A stretch of 64,000 nucleotides of DNA from Hemicordylus capensis (lineage: Eukaryota > Chordata > Lepidosauria > Squamata > Cordylidae): contig NC_069657.1 in assembly GCF_027244095.1 (NCBI RefSeq), positions 242,522,674 through 242,586,673 on the forward strand. Direction: 5' to 3'. Both the position numbers and the translations under genes were made by a program. The notes under the pieces were generated by a model. That model was not told the origin of the DNA. It worked only from the letters and a program-made list of their open reading frames with translations, and did not search any database. Numbering within the stretch: position 1 is the stretch's first letter; each line of letters opens with the position of its first letter. This document shows positions 1-10,996 of the stretch, in pieces.

Positions 1-245
1 CAAAAAATAAATACTATTTTCTCTCAAAAAACAATAATAGCACCTCTGCTGAGTTGACTTGAAGAACTGCAGGCACAAACAACCAGCACTTAGTAGCAAG
101 CCTTCTAATGTAAGTGACTATAAATGTTTGCTTTAAGTCAAATGCAATTTGACTGTTTCTGTACCTGACTTGGCTGCTGGCTTGTTGGAACACTGAGAAG
201 GGGGTACAGAGGCTTATTGGAAAGTTGGTAGCCCTGGTGTGGCTT

Positions 246-456
246 GTTGTGCTATCAAGTTGGTTTTGACTCCTGGCAACCACAGAACCCTGTGGTTTTC
301 TTTGGTAGAATACAGGAGCGGTTTACCATTGCCTCCTTCCACGTAGTATGAAATGTTGCCTTTCAGCATCTTCCTATATCACTGCTGCCCGATATAGGTG
401 TTTCCATTCGAACCCGCAACCTTTTGCTCCCTAGGCAAGTTACTTCCCTGCTGTGC
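246..456. repeat. Interspersed repeat, TGTGCTGTCGAGTTGG family
   Basis: Related to 61841-62070 and to the short insertion at 10481-10601. Shared phrases include TTTGGTAGAATACAGGAG, GGTTTACCATTGCC and CTGCCCGATATAGGTGTTTC. The family name is not recognised with certainty; orientation was not determined. Confidence 0.7.
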
Positions 457-598
457 CATTAGGTGTGGCTTGTATTCCTTGTAAATCTAGGAGTAGGCAG
501 TTGTGGGGTGTGTGTGTGTGTGTAGGATCTTGATTATAGAAGTTGGCTGACTGTCAGGATGGGACAGGTGTCTTGTGTGTGTGCTGCAGTAGTATTTA

Positions 599-903
599 GG
601 AACATAGGAAGCTGCCATATACTGAGTCAGACCATTGGTCTATCTAGCTCAGTATTGTCTACCCAGTCTGGCAGCGGCTTCTCCAAGGTTGCAGGCAGGA
701 GTCTCTTGCAGCCCTATCTTGGAGATGCTGCCATGGAGGGAACTTGGGACCTAGATGCTCTTCCCAGAGTGGCTTCATCTCCTGAGGGGAATATCTTCCA
801 GTGCTCACACTTCTAGTCTCCCATTCAAATGCAAACCAGGGTGGACCCTGCTTAGCTAAGGGGACCAGTCATGCTTGCTACCACAAGACCAGCTCTCCTC
901 CTC
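599..903 (-). repeat. 5S-rRNA-headed SINE
   Basis: Read on the minus strand it starts GGAGAGCTGGTCTTGTGGT and runs through TAGCTAAGCAGGGTC and GAATGGGAGAC, which mirror the internal promoter region of 5S rRNA (GCTAAGCAGGGTC, GATGGGAGACC). A middle body follows, then a tail CTGAGCTAGATAGACCAATG ending near CCTATGTTCC that resembles L2-type 3' ends. One of about nine copies in the window. Confidence 0.85.
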
Positions 904-989
904 CACAACATAGGAGTATATACTGCATGTTGGCATCTGATGTAGGAATCTGCTTATGGTGGGCAAACATGTGTTATGTATGCACAGTA

Positions 990-1082
990 TGTTGGGGGGG
1001 CACGGCGGGGGGGGGCACGGCGGGGGTGTGTGTACAATTTCAGTGCTTGCCCCGGGCACCGTTTTCCCTAGTTACGCCTCTG
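990..1082 (-). mobile_element. Fragment of the same hAT-like family
   Basis: Ends CCTAGTTACGCCTCTG, the inverted counterpart of the terminus at 1426, and shares CAATTTCAGTGCTTGCC with it in the opposite direction. Only one end is recognised; the inner side runs into a G-rich tract (about 992-1030). Confidence 0.6.
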
Positions 1083-1312
1083 GTGAGTGGTCACTTCTCA
1101 GCTCCAGGCAGTTTTGGATGACACAGATTATCTAGACCAGGGATTCTTAACATTGGGTACAGTGTTCCTTCTAAAGTGCGCACACATGCATGCACTCACA
1201 ATTTTTTTGATGTCCATTCAGTTAATTTTAGATCCCACTCAGGTTGAATCAGGAAGACCCCACTCTGAATGCATGCGCGCACACACGGCAGATATTGCAT
1301 GTTTGTATTGTT

Positions 1313-1425
1313 AGGAACATAGGAAGCTGTCTTATACCAAGTCAGGCCTTTGGTCTATCTAGCTCAGTATTGTCTACATAGATTGGCAGCAGCTTCTTTA
1401 AGGTTACAGTCAGGGGTCCTTCTCA
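1313..1425 (-). repeat. 5S-type SINE, tail-side half
   Basis: The tail-side portion of the same SINE family. It stops in the middle of the body at an 8-base sequence (CCTTCTCA) and resumes at 2770, so the element between them was inserted into this SINE. Confidence 0.85.
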
Positions 1426-2769
1426 CAGAGGCGTAACTAGGGAAAATAGCGCCTAGGGCAAGCACTGAAATTGCACCCCTGTCCAAACAGGAATGATGGG
1501 ACTTGTAGTCAACAATATCTGGAAATCCCGGAAAAGTAGTGAGCGGCCTTTAAAAGATTGGTTGATAAAAATTTTGGAATATGCGGAGATGGCAAAATTC
1601 ACAACACTGATAAGAGACTAAAACTTAGAATGTTTTAAAGAAGATGGGAAATTATTTTTGTTGTACTTAAAGAATTCCTACTATGGATCTTACAGCTGGA
1701 TTTGGAATCTGAAATGCAGGTTGGGTAGATTAATGGTGGTGGAAGGTTTAAATTTGTGTTTTTTATTAATATTATATTAAGGGCAAAACTTATAGTTGTT
1801 ATCACGAAAAGAGGTGTGCGGGAAGTCAATTTGTAATAGTGTTTATTATGACTGCTATGGTTATTATTATTGTTAAAAGTTAATAAAAATTTGAAATTGG
1901 AAACAATATCTGGAAATCCCTGTTAAAAGGAACACTGTACCATCTAGACATGGTTGCTGATCAAAACCTGAAAACATGAGCCATCTCTGTAAAAGACTTA
2001 GAACAACAGTCAGGAGTTATGTGAGGATTCCAAGTGTCATTTTTTCTGTCTCATCTCATTCTTTTTTTAAAAACATGACTTTGTCCTAGAGGATCACCTG
2101 CCCAAATAGCCACTAGCAAAATAGGTGAGGAAGAAGAAGGTGGTGGGTCTATAAACCAATGAATGATTCCTGCCAGCCTTTGTCTTATGATGACTGTTGG
2201 CTCATGATGGGGTATATGTGCATTCACCACACTAGTGCTTACTTTGACACCAGGAGGGAGGAGGATACATTAGTTTGCCACACTAGACAGAGGCATTTGC
2301 AACAGGAACAGACAGCCAAGTTCTGCCAGGGCCAAAACCAGCCCCTGCCAGACTAAGAAATCATTGTAATCATCATTCACAGTACCTGGCAAAAGCTGTG
2401 CTGGATGTTCTGGACAGAGGGTCTGCTGCTGCAGAGAACTCTTCCATCCTGCCTCCTTCCTGGCTTGCTTGGGGCCTGCTGAGTTCAGGCTTCAGGGAGG
2501 CCTACTCGGAGGCCTCTCTGGAATTCCCGCCCACCCGCCGATCAGCTGAGAGGCGGGGAAAGAAGAAGAGCTCTCTGCAGTTTGCAGGCTGCACCGATCT
2601 AGGCCTCGCCGATCCTTGGCCGGAGCTGGAGGCAAGTGGCTGAGGGGCCCTGGGGCTGGGCAGGTGGGCAATGGGGTGGGGGTGGCAGGAACTGGCATGG
2701 CGCCCCCCACCTCAGTGGCGCCTAGGGCATGTGCCCTGCCTGCCCCCCCCCCCCCAAGTTCCGCCTATG
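1426..2769. mobile_element. hAT-like nonautonomous DNA transposon
   Basis: Terminal inverted repeats CAGAGGCGTAACT and (from the other strand) CATAGGCGGAACT, with a perfect 8-base target duplication CCTTCTCA at 1418-1425 and 2770-2777, typical of hAT elements. No transposase was seen inside. Subterminal phrases GCGCCTAGGGCA occur at both ends in opposite orientation. It contains a later L1 insertion at 1530-1901. Confidence 0.85.
1530..1901 (+). mobile_element. 5'-truncated L1 LINE 3' end
   Basis: Flanked by a perfect 19-base target duplication (AACAATATCTGGAAATCCC at 1511-1529 and 1902-1920). It carries the end of an L1-type ORF2 (KILEYAEMAKFTTLIRD then stop), a short 3' UTR and an end near AATAAAAATTTGAAATTGG. 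The long duplication and 5' truncation are hallmarks of target-primed reverse transcription. Confidence 0.85.
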
Positions 2770-2840
2770 CCTTCTCAGCTTCCTCTCAGAAATGCCAGGG
2801 AGGGAACTTGGAACCTTCTGCATGCAAGCAAGCAGGTGTA
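2770..2840 (-). repeat. 5S-type SINE, head-side half of the split copy
   Basis: Continues the SINE interrupted at 1425, with the family phrase ATGCCAGGGAGGGAACTTGG. It begins with the second copy of the CCTTCTCA target duplication. Confidence 0.8.
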
Positions 2841-3894
2841 GGGCTTTAAAGGCCCAAAGCAGCACCTTGGTTGCGCTTTGAAACCAATTGGTAGCTGACC
2901 CAGATGTGTTACAAGTGGTGTAATGCTGGTGGCCTACTGGCACTTCAGTTAAAATTCTGGCATCTGCATTTTTGGGCCAGTTATAATTTCTGAAGCGCCT
3001 TCATGGGCAGCTTTACATTGAGCACATTACAGTAGAGATGACCAAAGTATAGTATGAATCATGCTGGCAAGGACTCAATCTTTGAAAAGAGGATGAAGAT
3101 GAATGAAGGCTATCCTGGTCACAGCTACCTCCTGAGAAAGGTCAAGAAAGTATCAAGTATGATCAGCCCAATACCTAACTCTTCATGTCACCTGACCCTA
3201 ACCCGCCTAATATGGGGTTCACTAACAGCAGCAATTCAACACACCTCTTTCTGATCTCGTGAAAGAGTTCAGCTCACATGCCCGCCAAAATTTCACAGTT
3301 AAAAATAGGGACATTTGTGTCCTTGCAGCATCCCTATTCCCACACCAAGGATAATTGTCTGAGTCCCCTTCCTTCGTTACACAATGCTGATAAAAACTCT
3401 TTTCTGTTTGTATTCCTTTACTCTGCTTTAGTAGTCTGTCCTGCACTGTATTATAAACTGTCAGTCAGTCAAACTTTATTGTGGTCGCTGAATAATCCAG
3501 AAAAAACCAACACTAATAAGATAGATACAGTCATCATTCAATTAAAGTAGACATTGTTGAACTTATGGTATTATTAGCGCTAGTAAATGAGCCATAGCCA
3601 TTTTGTTAAAAATGTACACATATTTACTAGCATGAATGCTTATGGCCCACTTGACCATATCCATGCTTACTCAGAAACAAGTCCTTAAGTAAAACAGTAT
3701 ATGTACTGTAGTTACATCTCAGTGTCATCTCATAATAAGTATTAATCATGGCTGCAGTCTTATGTAAGTACAGTTGAGCTAAATCCAGTTGAACTCCATG
3801 GACTTGCTCCTTCCGCAAAACAACAACAACAACAACTGATAATAATAATAAACTTTATTTGTTAGCCACCCCATAACAAATTGTTCTTTGGGGT

Positions 3895-5950
3895 GGGGTG
3901 AGGTCTCGCTTACATCAGAAGTGGGGAAGGGTGGTTGAACATCTTATTCCTATCCCTTCTTCTGGTTGTTTCCATAATGGGAGGATTCCTGGCTGCTTTA
4001 CTAGCCTGTCCTTTGGCCTGCTGGTGCTGCTGTTTAATGCCAGGTCAGTTCAGAACAAGATTTCTATCGTCCATGATCTAATTGTGGAGGAAGGGGGTGA
4101 CCTGGTTAGTATTACAGAGAACTGGGTGGGGGAACTGGGAGAGATTAGTCTTTCCCAGCTGTGTCCACCTGGATATTTAGTACAGCATCCGCATAGGCTG
4201 GAGGGCCAGGGAGGGCGTCGCTGTAATTTACAAAAGCTCTATTTTCCTCACTAGGTCCCCTGTCCAAGTGAATGCCAGCTCAGAGTGTTTGTACCTGGTG
4301 TTGGGTTCTCAGGATAGAGTGGGGATTCTGTTGGTGTACTGTCCATCCTGCTGCTCAGCTGTCTCCATACCTGAGCTCACAGAGCTGGTCTCAGATGTGG
4401 TGCTGAGGATTCCCAGAATGATTATTCTAAGTGACTTCAACATCCATGCTGAGGCTGCCTTGTCTGGGGCAGCTCAGGACTTCATGGCTGCCATGACAAC
4501 CATGGGGCTGTCCCAACATGTTGTTGGCCAAGCACATGAATTGGGGCTGGGGCACACTCTGGAACTGGTTTTTTCAACTGGACAGGAGGATGGTGATTTG
4601 AATCTGGGGGATATGTCATCTATGCCCTTGTCACGGTCAGATCACATCCTTCTGAGGTTTAGCGCCTTAGCAGCTACACCTCTCTGCAAGGGTGGGGGAC
4701 TTATAAAAATGGTCTATCTCCAGAGACTGATAGACTCTGATCGATTCCTGATAGCTCTAAGGGGTTTTCCAGCTGGCATGGCAGGTGCTCCTGTTGTAGA
4801 TCTAGTTGATCTCTGGAGAGTTGGCTCAGGCAGTTGACAGGATTGCTCCCAAGTGCCCTCTCCCACAAAGCAGAACCCCTGCAGCTCCTTGGACCTGAAC
4901 TGAGGGCGATGAAGCTGGGAGATGGCTGACGCGCAAGTGGAGGAAAACTCGGGGCGAGTCTGAGCGAATACAAGTTCGAGCTCATTACTGACCCTACTCT
5001 GTGGCAGTGATGGAACAGAAGAAACACATTTTTTTTTCACCCACCATTGCATCCTCTCAAGTGTCATCCAGCAGGGTTTTTCAGGGTGGTGCGGGGCCTT
5101 TCGAAATCTGGCTCCTGGCAAGATGCATTAAAAATCCCGGTAGCATGCTGTGATGCATTTGCACAGCACTTTGAAGGTAAATTCGCTTGCATTTGCCATG
5201 AGTTGGATACTATGGCTGATGCAGGATCATTGGGAGAGGTGCCCGGAGCAAAGCCTGGTCTAGTTTTGCTGGAGGAGTTTCAATTATTGGTACCTGAGGA
5301 TGTGGACAAGGTATTTAGTCGAGTTTGGCCGACCAAGTGCATGCTTGACACTTGCCCTTCATGGCTCATTAAATCTAGTAAGGAGGGAATTTTTAGCTGG
5401 GTCCAGCAGGTATTAAATGCTTCATTGAGAGAGGGAGTAGTCCCAGCTTCACTGAAGCAAGCTATTATTCAACCATTCCTAAAGAAGCCCAGTCTGGACC
5501 CAGAGGATGTAAACAACTATCCTTTTGGATAGGCTGGCTGAGTTGGGTGTGGGAGGCATTGTTTGGAGCTGGTTCTACTCCTATCTTGAGGCCAATTCCC
5601 AGAAGGTGGTGCTGGGAGACTACTGCTCAACCCCTTGGCAGTTATGCTATGGGGTTCCACAAGGTTCCATTCTTTCCCCTATGTTTATTATCTACATGAA
5701 ATAGATAATAAGCAACATAGGAGAGGTCATCAGGAGATTTGGCTTGAGGTTTCATCAGTATGCAGATGACACTCAGTTGTATCTCTCTTTTTCATCAGAT
5801 GCAGGTGAGGCAGTGACTGTCCTGAATTGGTGCTTCGATGCAGTAATGGACTGGATGAGGGTGAATAAGCTGCTGAGACTCAATCCAGACAAGACAGAAG
5901 TACTGCTGGTTGGTGGTTCCTGTGCCTGGGTGAATGATTTAAAGTAAAGG
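3895..5950 (+). mobile_element. L2-clade LINE body, degraded
   Basis: Endonuclease fragments NARSVQNKISIVHDLIVEEG, VSITENWVGE and RMIILSDFNIHAEAA are followed by a long spacer and reverse transcriptase pieces (NASLREGVVPASLKQAIIQP, YGVPQGSILSPM, HQYADDTQLYLSFSSDA, WMRVNKLLRLNPDKTEVLLV). The order and the QYADDTQLY motif suit the L2 group. Several frameshifts are present. An internal deletion near 5525 joins VNNY directly to LDRLAELG, removing much of the RT palm. It stops abruptly at an inverted repeat. Confidence 0.8.
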
Positions 5951-5951
5951 T

Positions 5952-6461
5952 CATCTCCAATGACCTTTGGGTTCTTTGTGAACTGCATCTACAGATGGGG
6001 GAAGAGTGTGAATGCTTCTGTATAGGCGCCACTTTGGTTGTTTGAAGAATTCTAATTCCCCTAATTAAACTGCCTCGAAGCAGCTGCAAGTAGATTTGCT
6101 CCTCAGATACCCTAAGGCATAAAGCCATGTGTGAAAAACCTTCTGGTTAAAAAACAACCACCACCAGTAGGTAGCATCCAAGACTACATTGCTTCTTAAC
6201 CTATTGAAATCAAGTGATGTGATGCTGGTGATTGGAGACTGGAATGCCAAAGTTGGAAAAGGTAAAGAGGTAAACACAGTCAGCCTATATGGCCTAGGAA
6301 ACAGAAACGAAGCAGGAGAACATTATTAGTTTCTGCCAAGCCAATCTCTTCATTGCTAACACATTCTTCAAACAACCAAAGTGGCGCCTATACAGAAGCA
6401 TTCACACTCTTCCTCCATCTGTAGATGCAGTTCACAAAGAACCCAAAGGTCATTGGAGATG
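5952..6461. repeat. 99-bp inverted repeat with 312-bp spacer
   Basis: Arms 5952-6050 and 6363-6461 are reverse complements with only about two differences. The spacer and right arm hold a piece of an RTE/BovB-like endonuclease on the plus strand (IGDWNAKVGKGKEVNTVSLYGLGNRNEAGE, in pieces, then FCQANLFIANTFFKQPKW with one frameshift), so the left arm is an inverted duplicate of LINE sequence. Confidence 0.85.
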
Positions 6462-6474
6462 GGGTAGAACAAGC

Positions 6475-7045
6475 AGTTAGCGTGATAGGTTGCTTTCTTG
6501 TTATGGCTATAAAGACCTTCTAGTTTAGATAAATTAGGGTATATGCCCAGCTGCACTCCGTTCAAGAGCTGTGCACAGACTTTGGGCACCCCTGGAGTAG
6601 TAATGCGATTGAATTGCCTGTGTGATCTTAGCATTCTAACATATTCTCTGTGTGCTTATCTGCAGCCAGAGGCATGAAATATTACACCAAGGTGCTTAAA
6701 TTGTTTTACTTGTTGCAGCTTGTACCCATTTAGTATCCAATTGTAATTTGTTGGTCTTTTCACAAATACTAGAATCTTGGTTTTACTACAATTAATTTCA
6801 AGTGAATGCTCCTTACAATAGGAGGCCAAAGAGCACAATGCTCTTCTTAAACCTATTGGAGTTTGCGAAAGAATGACGGCATCATCTGCGTACAAGAAAA
6901 TAGTGAGATGCTTATCCACTGATTTGGGAGGGTGATGATCCAAATTGTTTAAATGGGAAGCAAGGGAATTAATCTAAAAGTTAAACAATAGTGGAGCCAA
7001 AATGCAACCTTGTCTTGTTCCCCTAAATGTTAGAATTTCCTTGGT
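6475..7045 (-). mobile_element. Vingi-like LINE fragment, reverse transcriptase
   Basis: The minus strand reads FRGTRQGCILAPLLFNF, then a break, then FLYADDAVILSQTPIGLRRA, SLEINCSKTKILVFVKRP and FKHLGVIFHASG. The YADD box and the KTKIxVFxKRP phrase recur at 14121-14303. Clade assignment to Vingi (I-superfamily-like, APE type) is from memory and uncertain. Confidence 0.7.
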
Positions 7046-10000
7046 TAGGTGCCCCTGTGCACTACAGCGCACTTGCCTGGATTAAGAGATTGTTTGTTCA
7101 TTCACTGGAGAGAAGCAGCAATGGCAATTCTAAAAGAGGAATCACAAGACCATGGTCTTTCTGTCTGTGTCCACAGATGTAGGCTTCGAGGCTACACAGG
7201 GTTCTTGGTCACTGTGGTCTGCATGGGTTTTAATTCCTGACAGCACCTGGCCACCAAGTGTCTCAATGCTAGTTCCATGCACTAAAGTATGCTTAGTTCT
7301 GCTCTCCTCTTGAGTTGGTGCACATAAAATATCACAGGTTTCTGGCTCTTGGGTGTATGTACACAAAAGCATTCAAACGTGGGCTAGGCACAAATTCTTC
7401 TTCTTGCTTATGAACTTTGGTTATGGCTAAAGGAAACTTAGTGGGGCATTCCTTCTTCTCTCTGGAACAAATGAAGCTGTAGTCTCAGGAGCTTCACAGA
7501 CTCAGCTTCAGGCAACTTTCAGAACTTGAATCCTGACAGTCTTCCTTTGCTTCAGAGTCAGCAATCACACTCATGTGTTCCATTCTTTTCTTATTGCTAT
7601 CAATCTCAGGGGAAAGTTTTTAAGGTAAGACTGGGAATGGGTTTCCTTCAGCTTCTGAAGACAGGCTGCTCTTTCTTGTCTGAAAGGGTTCAGCCAAAGG
7701 ATCTGGGGCACCTCTCTTTGGGCATATTTGTGACAGAGGATACTTTTGTGAATGTACCTCTGTTTCTGGAGAGAGAGAAATAACTTTGATCTTCTGACAA
7801 ACAGCAATTCTAAAAATAAAAAAAAAGATACAACTATAATATATATTCTCAATAATTACTAACACATTCTAACAAAATGCTTTTATTAAAACCATATCAA
7901 AATTTCTCATACTATAAAATGTAACAATCATATAAAATACAACCACTCTTCATATCAAATCATTCTCTCCTTTGCCAAATACAATTTCCTCCGAGGACGA
8001 CTTCATAGATGAAACACAGGTCTCAATTTATATAGTCCTCAACCTTTGTATTAGGTATATTAGCAGTCCTCCAAGCAATAATCAGTGTAGGATGTTCCTA
8101 TAAATCTTAGCCAGATGAGTTTTGACAAAGTTGTCTTCTTCAGTGGTTTATCTCAGAAACCATACACTAAAAAATATGGTCAGCCCTGTCAACAACAGTT
8201 GCTAATGAATGAAAAAAAACTTTTGTTTCTTTTAAACTTATGTGGGGTCTCATGGTAATATTTTTTACAGATGCCATATTATTAAAGACCAAAGTAAAAG
8301 TTCATATAAAACAATAGCAATTGATTCCAGGAGCACTAAGTGTAGCCAAGTAGATAAAGAAGTACTGAGTATTCACTTATAGGTGATAGAGTGTACTCAC
8401 AGGGGTACTTCGGAAGGTCCTCCAGTCCATCTGGGGATTTGAATTCATTAGCAATGGTTGACAGGCTGAAGCATGTGTGTTTTTTAGGGTATGATTTCTG
8501 GGAGAAGCCACTCTGAACGCAGGCAAAAATATATATTTGTAAACAAGATTTCCCTGACCCTGTAAGACAGAACCTGACTTTATTTCTTTTGGCTAGTTAT
8601 ATTGTTTCGCACAGCAAGGTGAAGACTAAAGCAAACTCTCAAGCTGGGGCTCAGTCCTAGGCAGTGTCTCAGAGAAGCAGCTATGTTTGAACAGGCCTTA
8701 TGAATGCACTTGAGATGTCCAAGATAAACTAAGAATGGCCACATCTCTTCCTAACTATTGCCTTAGTACCAGCAATATTCCAGAGGTTTTCTATGGGGTT
8801 TTTTAAAGGGCAGAGTGGGCAGTTTTGAAATTCAGAAAAGGAAAAACAACAACATTCATCCTCCTGAACAGAAGAAGCTGGCCCAAGTGAACAAATGAAC
8901 ATGCAAACACTTTTAGATGTTAAGTATGTCAAGGAAGATGCAGGTTTGAATTCTCAACCAAGAAACACACACGATTTCCAAATATTCTATTTCGTACAAA
9001 CAATGTATGTATAACTAGTTATAATGGATATTGTACATAGTTTTAAAGAACTATTCTTCCCCCTCTCCCTACAGCAAAATAATCTGAGATTTTAATGATT
9101 AGAATTATTTTAATGATTAATCTGATTATATTGTTCTAATCTAGCTGTTGATGACTCGAAGACAAGGAATAAGATCTAGAATTACAAAAAGATACATCAT
9201 CATCAATGCATCTCAAGAGCTGAAAGTTTGCTTTCCCAATACTCCCTCAGACATGCCAGTTCACATCTATGGAAATGTAAGTATGACAGCAAAGCATCAA
9301 GGTGGCAAGATGGAAAAAGCCTCTCTCAGGCTGATGCTTCCACCACCATTGTTGAGACAGCTCTGTTGTGGAGAAATCCCCCTTTCATGGAAGTGGCTGT
9401 CAAGCAACTTGGATTATTATATTTTTTGTTAGTATGGAGATGAAAACACATTCAAATGCCACATTTCTCTAATTATGACCTAGTGGAAATGAACAGGATG
9501 ATTATAACATTAATGCCCTGCTTGTGATCTTCCCAGAGGCATCCTTAACAACCATGACAGTATAGTAATAAGATCAGATCACATTAACTCCAGAGAACAA
9601 GTTTCTAACAGAACAGCAGTCGAATGTCAGAGGTGGGTACTTTCTAGGAAGACAAAACAAAGACAGCAGCTCTACAACCCAAAAAGGAGCAACGGCATCC
9701 AATCGATGTATTGAAAGAAGCCAAATAATGGTCTCAACACATTTCAAGCATATGCTCTTCACCAGGGGAAAGATTTATAGAGTTGTTTGTTTTTTTAAAT
9801 GGCTCCCAAAGGAGCTACAACTCCCCACAAGAATGGTTCACTATTTTTGAATGCCCCAGACTCATCAGGACTGTTAATAGTCTTCCAAAATATCATCTGT
9901 GTCCATTGGATTCCATTCCAACCTCCCAGGAAGGGCAAGGTAGGGCTAGTGCCAAGGCAAAGCTCAACAATCCAGGGAAACCAGCATGTGGCTTGCTGGA

Positions 10001-10180
10001 AGCATAGATTCACAGAACTAAGTGGCAAAAAAATGACCTGTAGAAGAGTTTGCAGACAGGTTCCTTATTTTGCCATTGACTTCTGTGGTCTTGATTGGCT
10101 AATAGCAGGCAGAGGGCTTCTACTGTACACAAAACCAAAGCACTGTACTTCATATATTAAGATTGTTTATTAAGGAGTTT
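7046..10180. other. Intergenic stretch, no gene recognised
   Basis: Lies 3' of SETDB2 and beyond its likely poly(A) site. Short open frames on both strands show no family resemblance or splice logic. No tRNA, rRNA or clear full-length repeat was identified. It is moderately A/T-rich and probably contains old unrecognised repeats. Confidence 0.6.
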
Positions 10181-10182
10181 TT

Positions 10183-10620
10183 AGGCTTAGGAACATAGAA
10201 AGCTATCATAAACAGAGTCAGACCATTGGTCCATCTAGCTCAGTATTGTCTACACAGATTGGCAGCAGCTTCTCCAAGGCTGCAGGCAGGAATCTCTCTC
10301 AGCCCTATCTTGGAGATGCCAGGGAGGGAACTTGGAACCTTCTGCATGCAAGCTCTTCCCAGAGTGGCCCCTTCCCCGAAGGGGAATATCTTACAGCGTT
10401 CACACATGTAGTCTCCCATTCATATGCAACCAGGGCAGACCCTCTTAGCAAAGGATACAAATCATATTTGCTACCACAAGAAGATGCTGAAAGGCATCCT
10501 CCCATACTGCATGGGAGATGGCAATGGCAAACCCCTCTGGTATTCTACCAAAGAAAACTGCATGGCTCTGTGGGCGCCAAGAGTCAGCACAACTTTACTA
10601 TCACAAGACCAGCTCTCCTC
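10183..10620 (-). repeat. 5S-type SINE with a nested insertion
   Basis: A near-complete copy on the minus strand, from the tail at 10183 to the GAGAGCTGGTC head at about 10620. It is interrupted at 10481-10601 by another repeat flanked by CACAAG (10475-10480 and 10602-10607). Confidence 0.85.
10481..10601. repeat. Short repeat inserted into the SINE head
   Basis: Shares GGCAATGGCAAACCCCTC, TATTCTACCAAAGAAAAC and CATGGCTCTGTGG with the inverted sequence of the family at 246-456. It is bounded by a 6-base direct repeat CACAAG. Confidence 0.75.
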
Positions 10621-10666
10621 CCAAGGCTTAGAAATAGCTAAATTAGCATTATTGTTTATTATGGTG

Positions 10667-10676
10667 TTTATTTATT
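10667..10676 (-). promoter_or_regulatory. Candidate SETDB2 polyadenylation signal
   Basis: Two overlapping AATAAA hexamers on the minus strand lie about 205 bases past the SETDB2 stop codon, just before a SINE begins. Another AATAAA lies at 10655-10660. Position makes them plausible 3' end signals, but A/T-rich chance matches are common. Confidence 0.4.
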
Positions 10677-10878
10677 TAATCTGTTCAGTAACATAAGGGT
10701 ACCTGACACTAAGCCTGAAGTGAAGATGTCAGATATCTGTATAAAAGAATTCCTTAAAATTATTAAATCTCCTTCAATGAAAAACCAATGAAAAGATCTG
10801 TCATCATTAAATGCAAGATAGGCGTGTTCCATTTCTGTACACAAAATGGTAGTTAAATGAGTACTTGATCCAAACATC

Positions 10879-10996
10879 TTAAAGAATTTTCTTCCTGCAT
10901 TTAAGAGCCCCACACTGACAGGTAGTTTCAGTCTCAGGCATGCTTCCAGCTTCATAGCCATAATCCCACGTGAGTTCAGTTCCAGCTTTTACATGC
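10879..10996 (-). CDS. SETDB2: SETDB2 last coding exon, post-SET
   Basis: Encodes [17 protein letters not shown], then the post-SET zinc motif [13 protein letters not shown] and a TAA stop at 10879-10881, as in the human end CQCGVNKCRKKIL. The acceptor is TTTCTTAG. The 3' UTR continues to lower coordinates. Confidence 0.96.

Noticed and set aside
559-1121. Two overlapping plus-strand frames rich in serine and cysteine
   Set aside because: They read through the 5S-type SINE. The same peptides ([13 protein letters not shown]) recur at every copy of that SINE.
2398-2760. GC-rich stretch as a second CpG island promoter
   Set aside because: It lies inside the hAT-like element, has long G and C runs rather than dense CG, and has no gene beside it.
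7571-7865. Hydrophobic minus-strand frame of 93 codons
   Set aside because: A/T-rich composition gives a chance run of I, F and L. There is no conserved motif and an overlapping frame is equally open.
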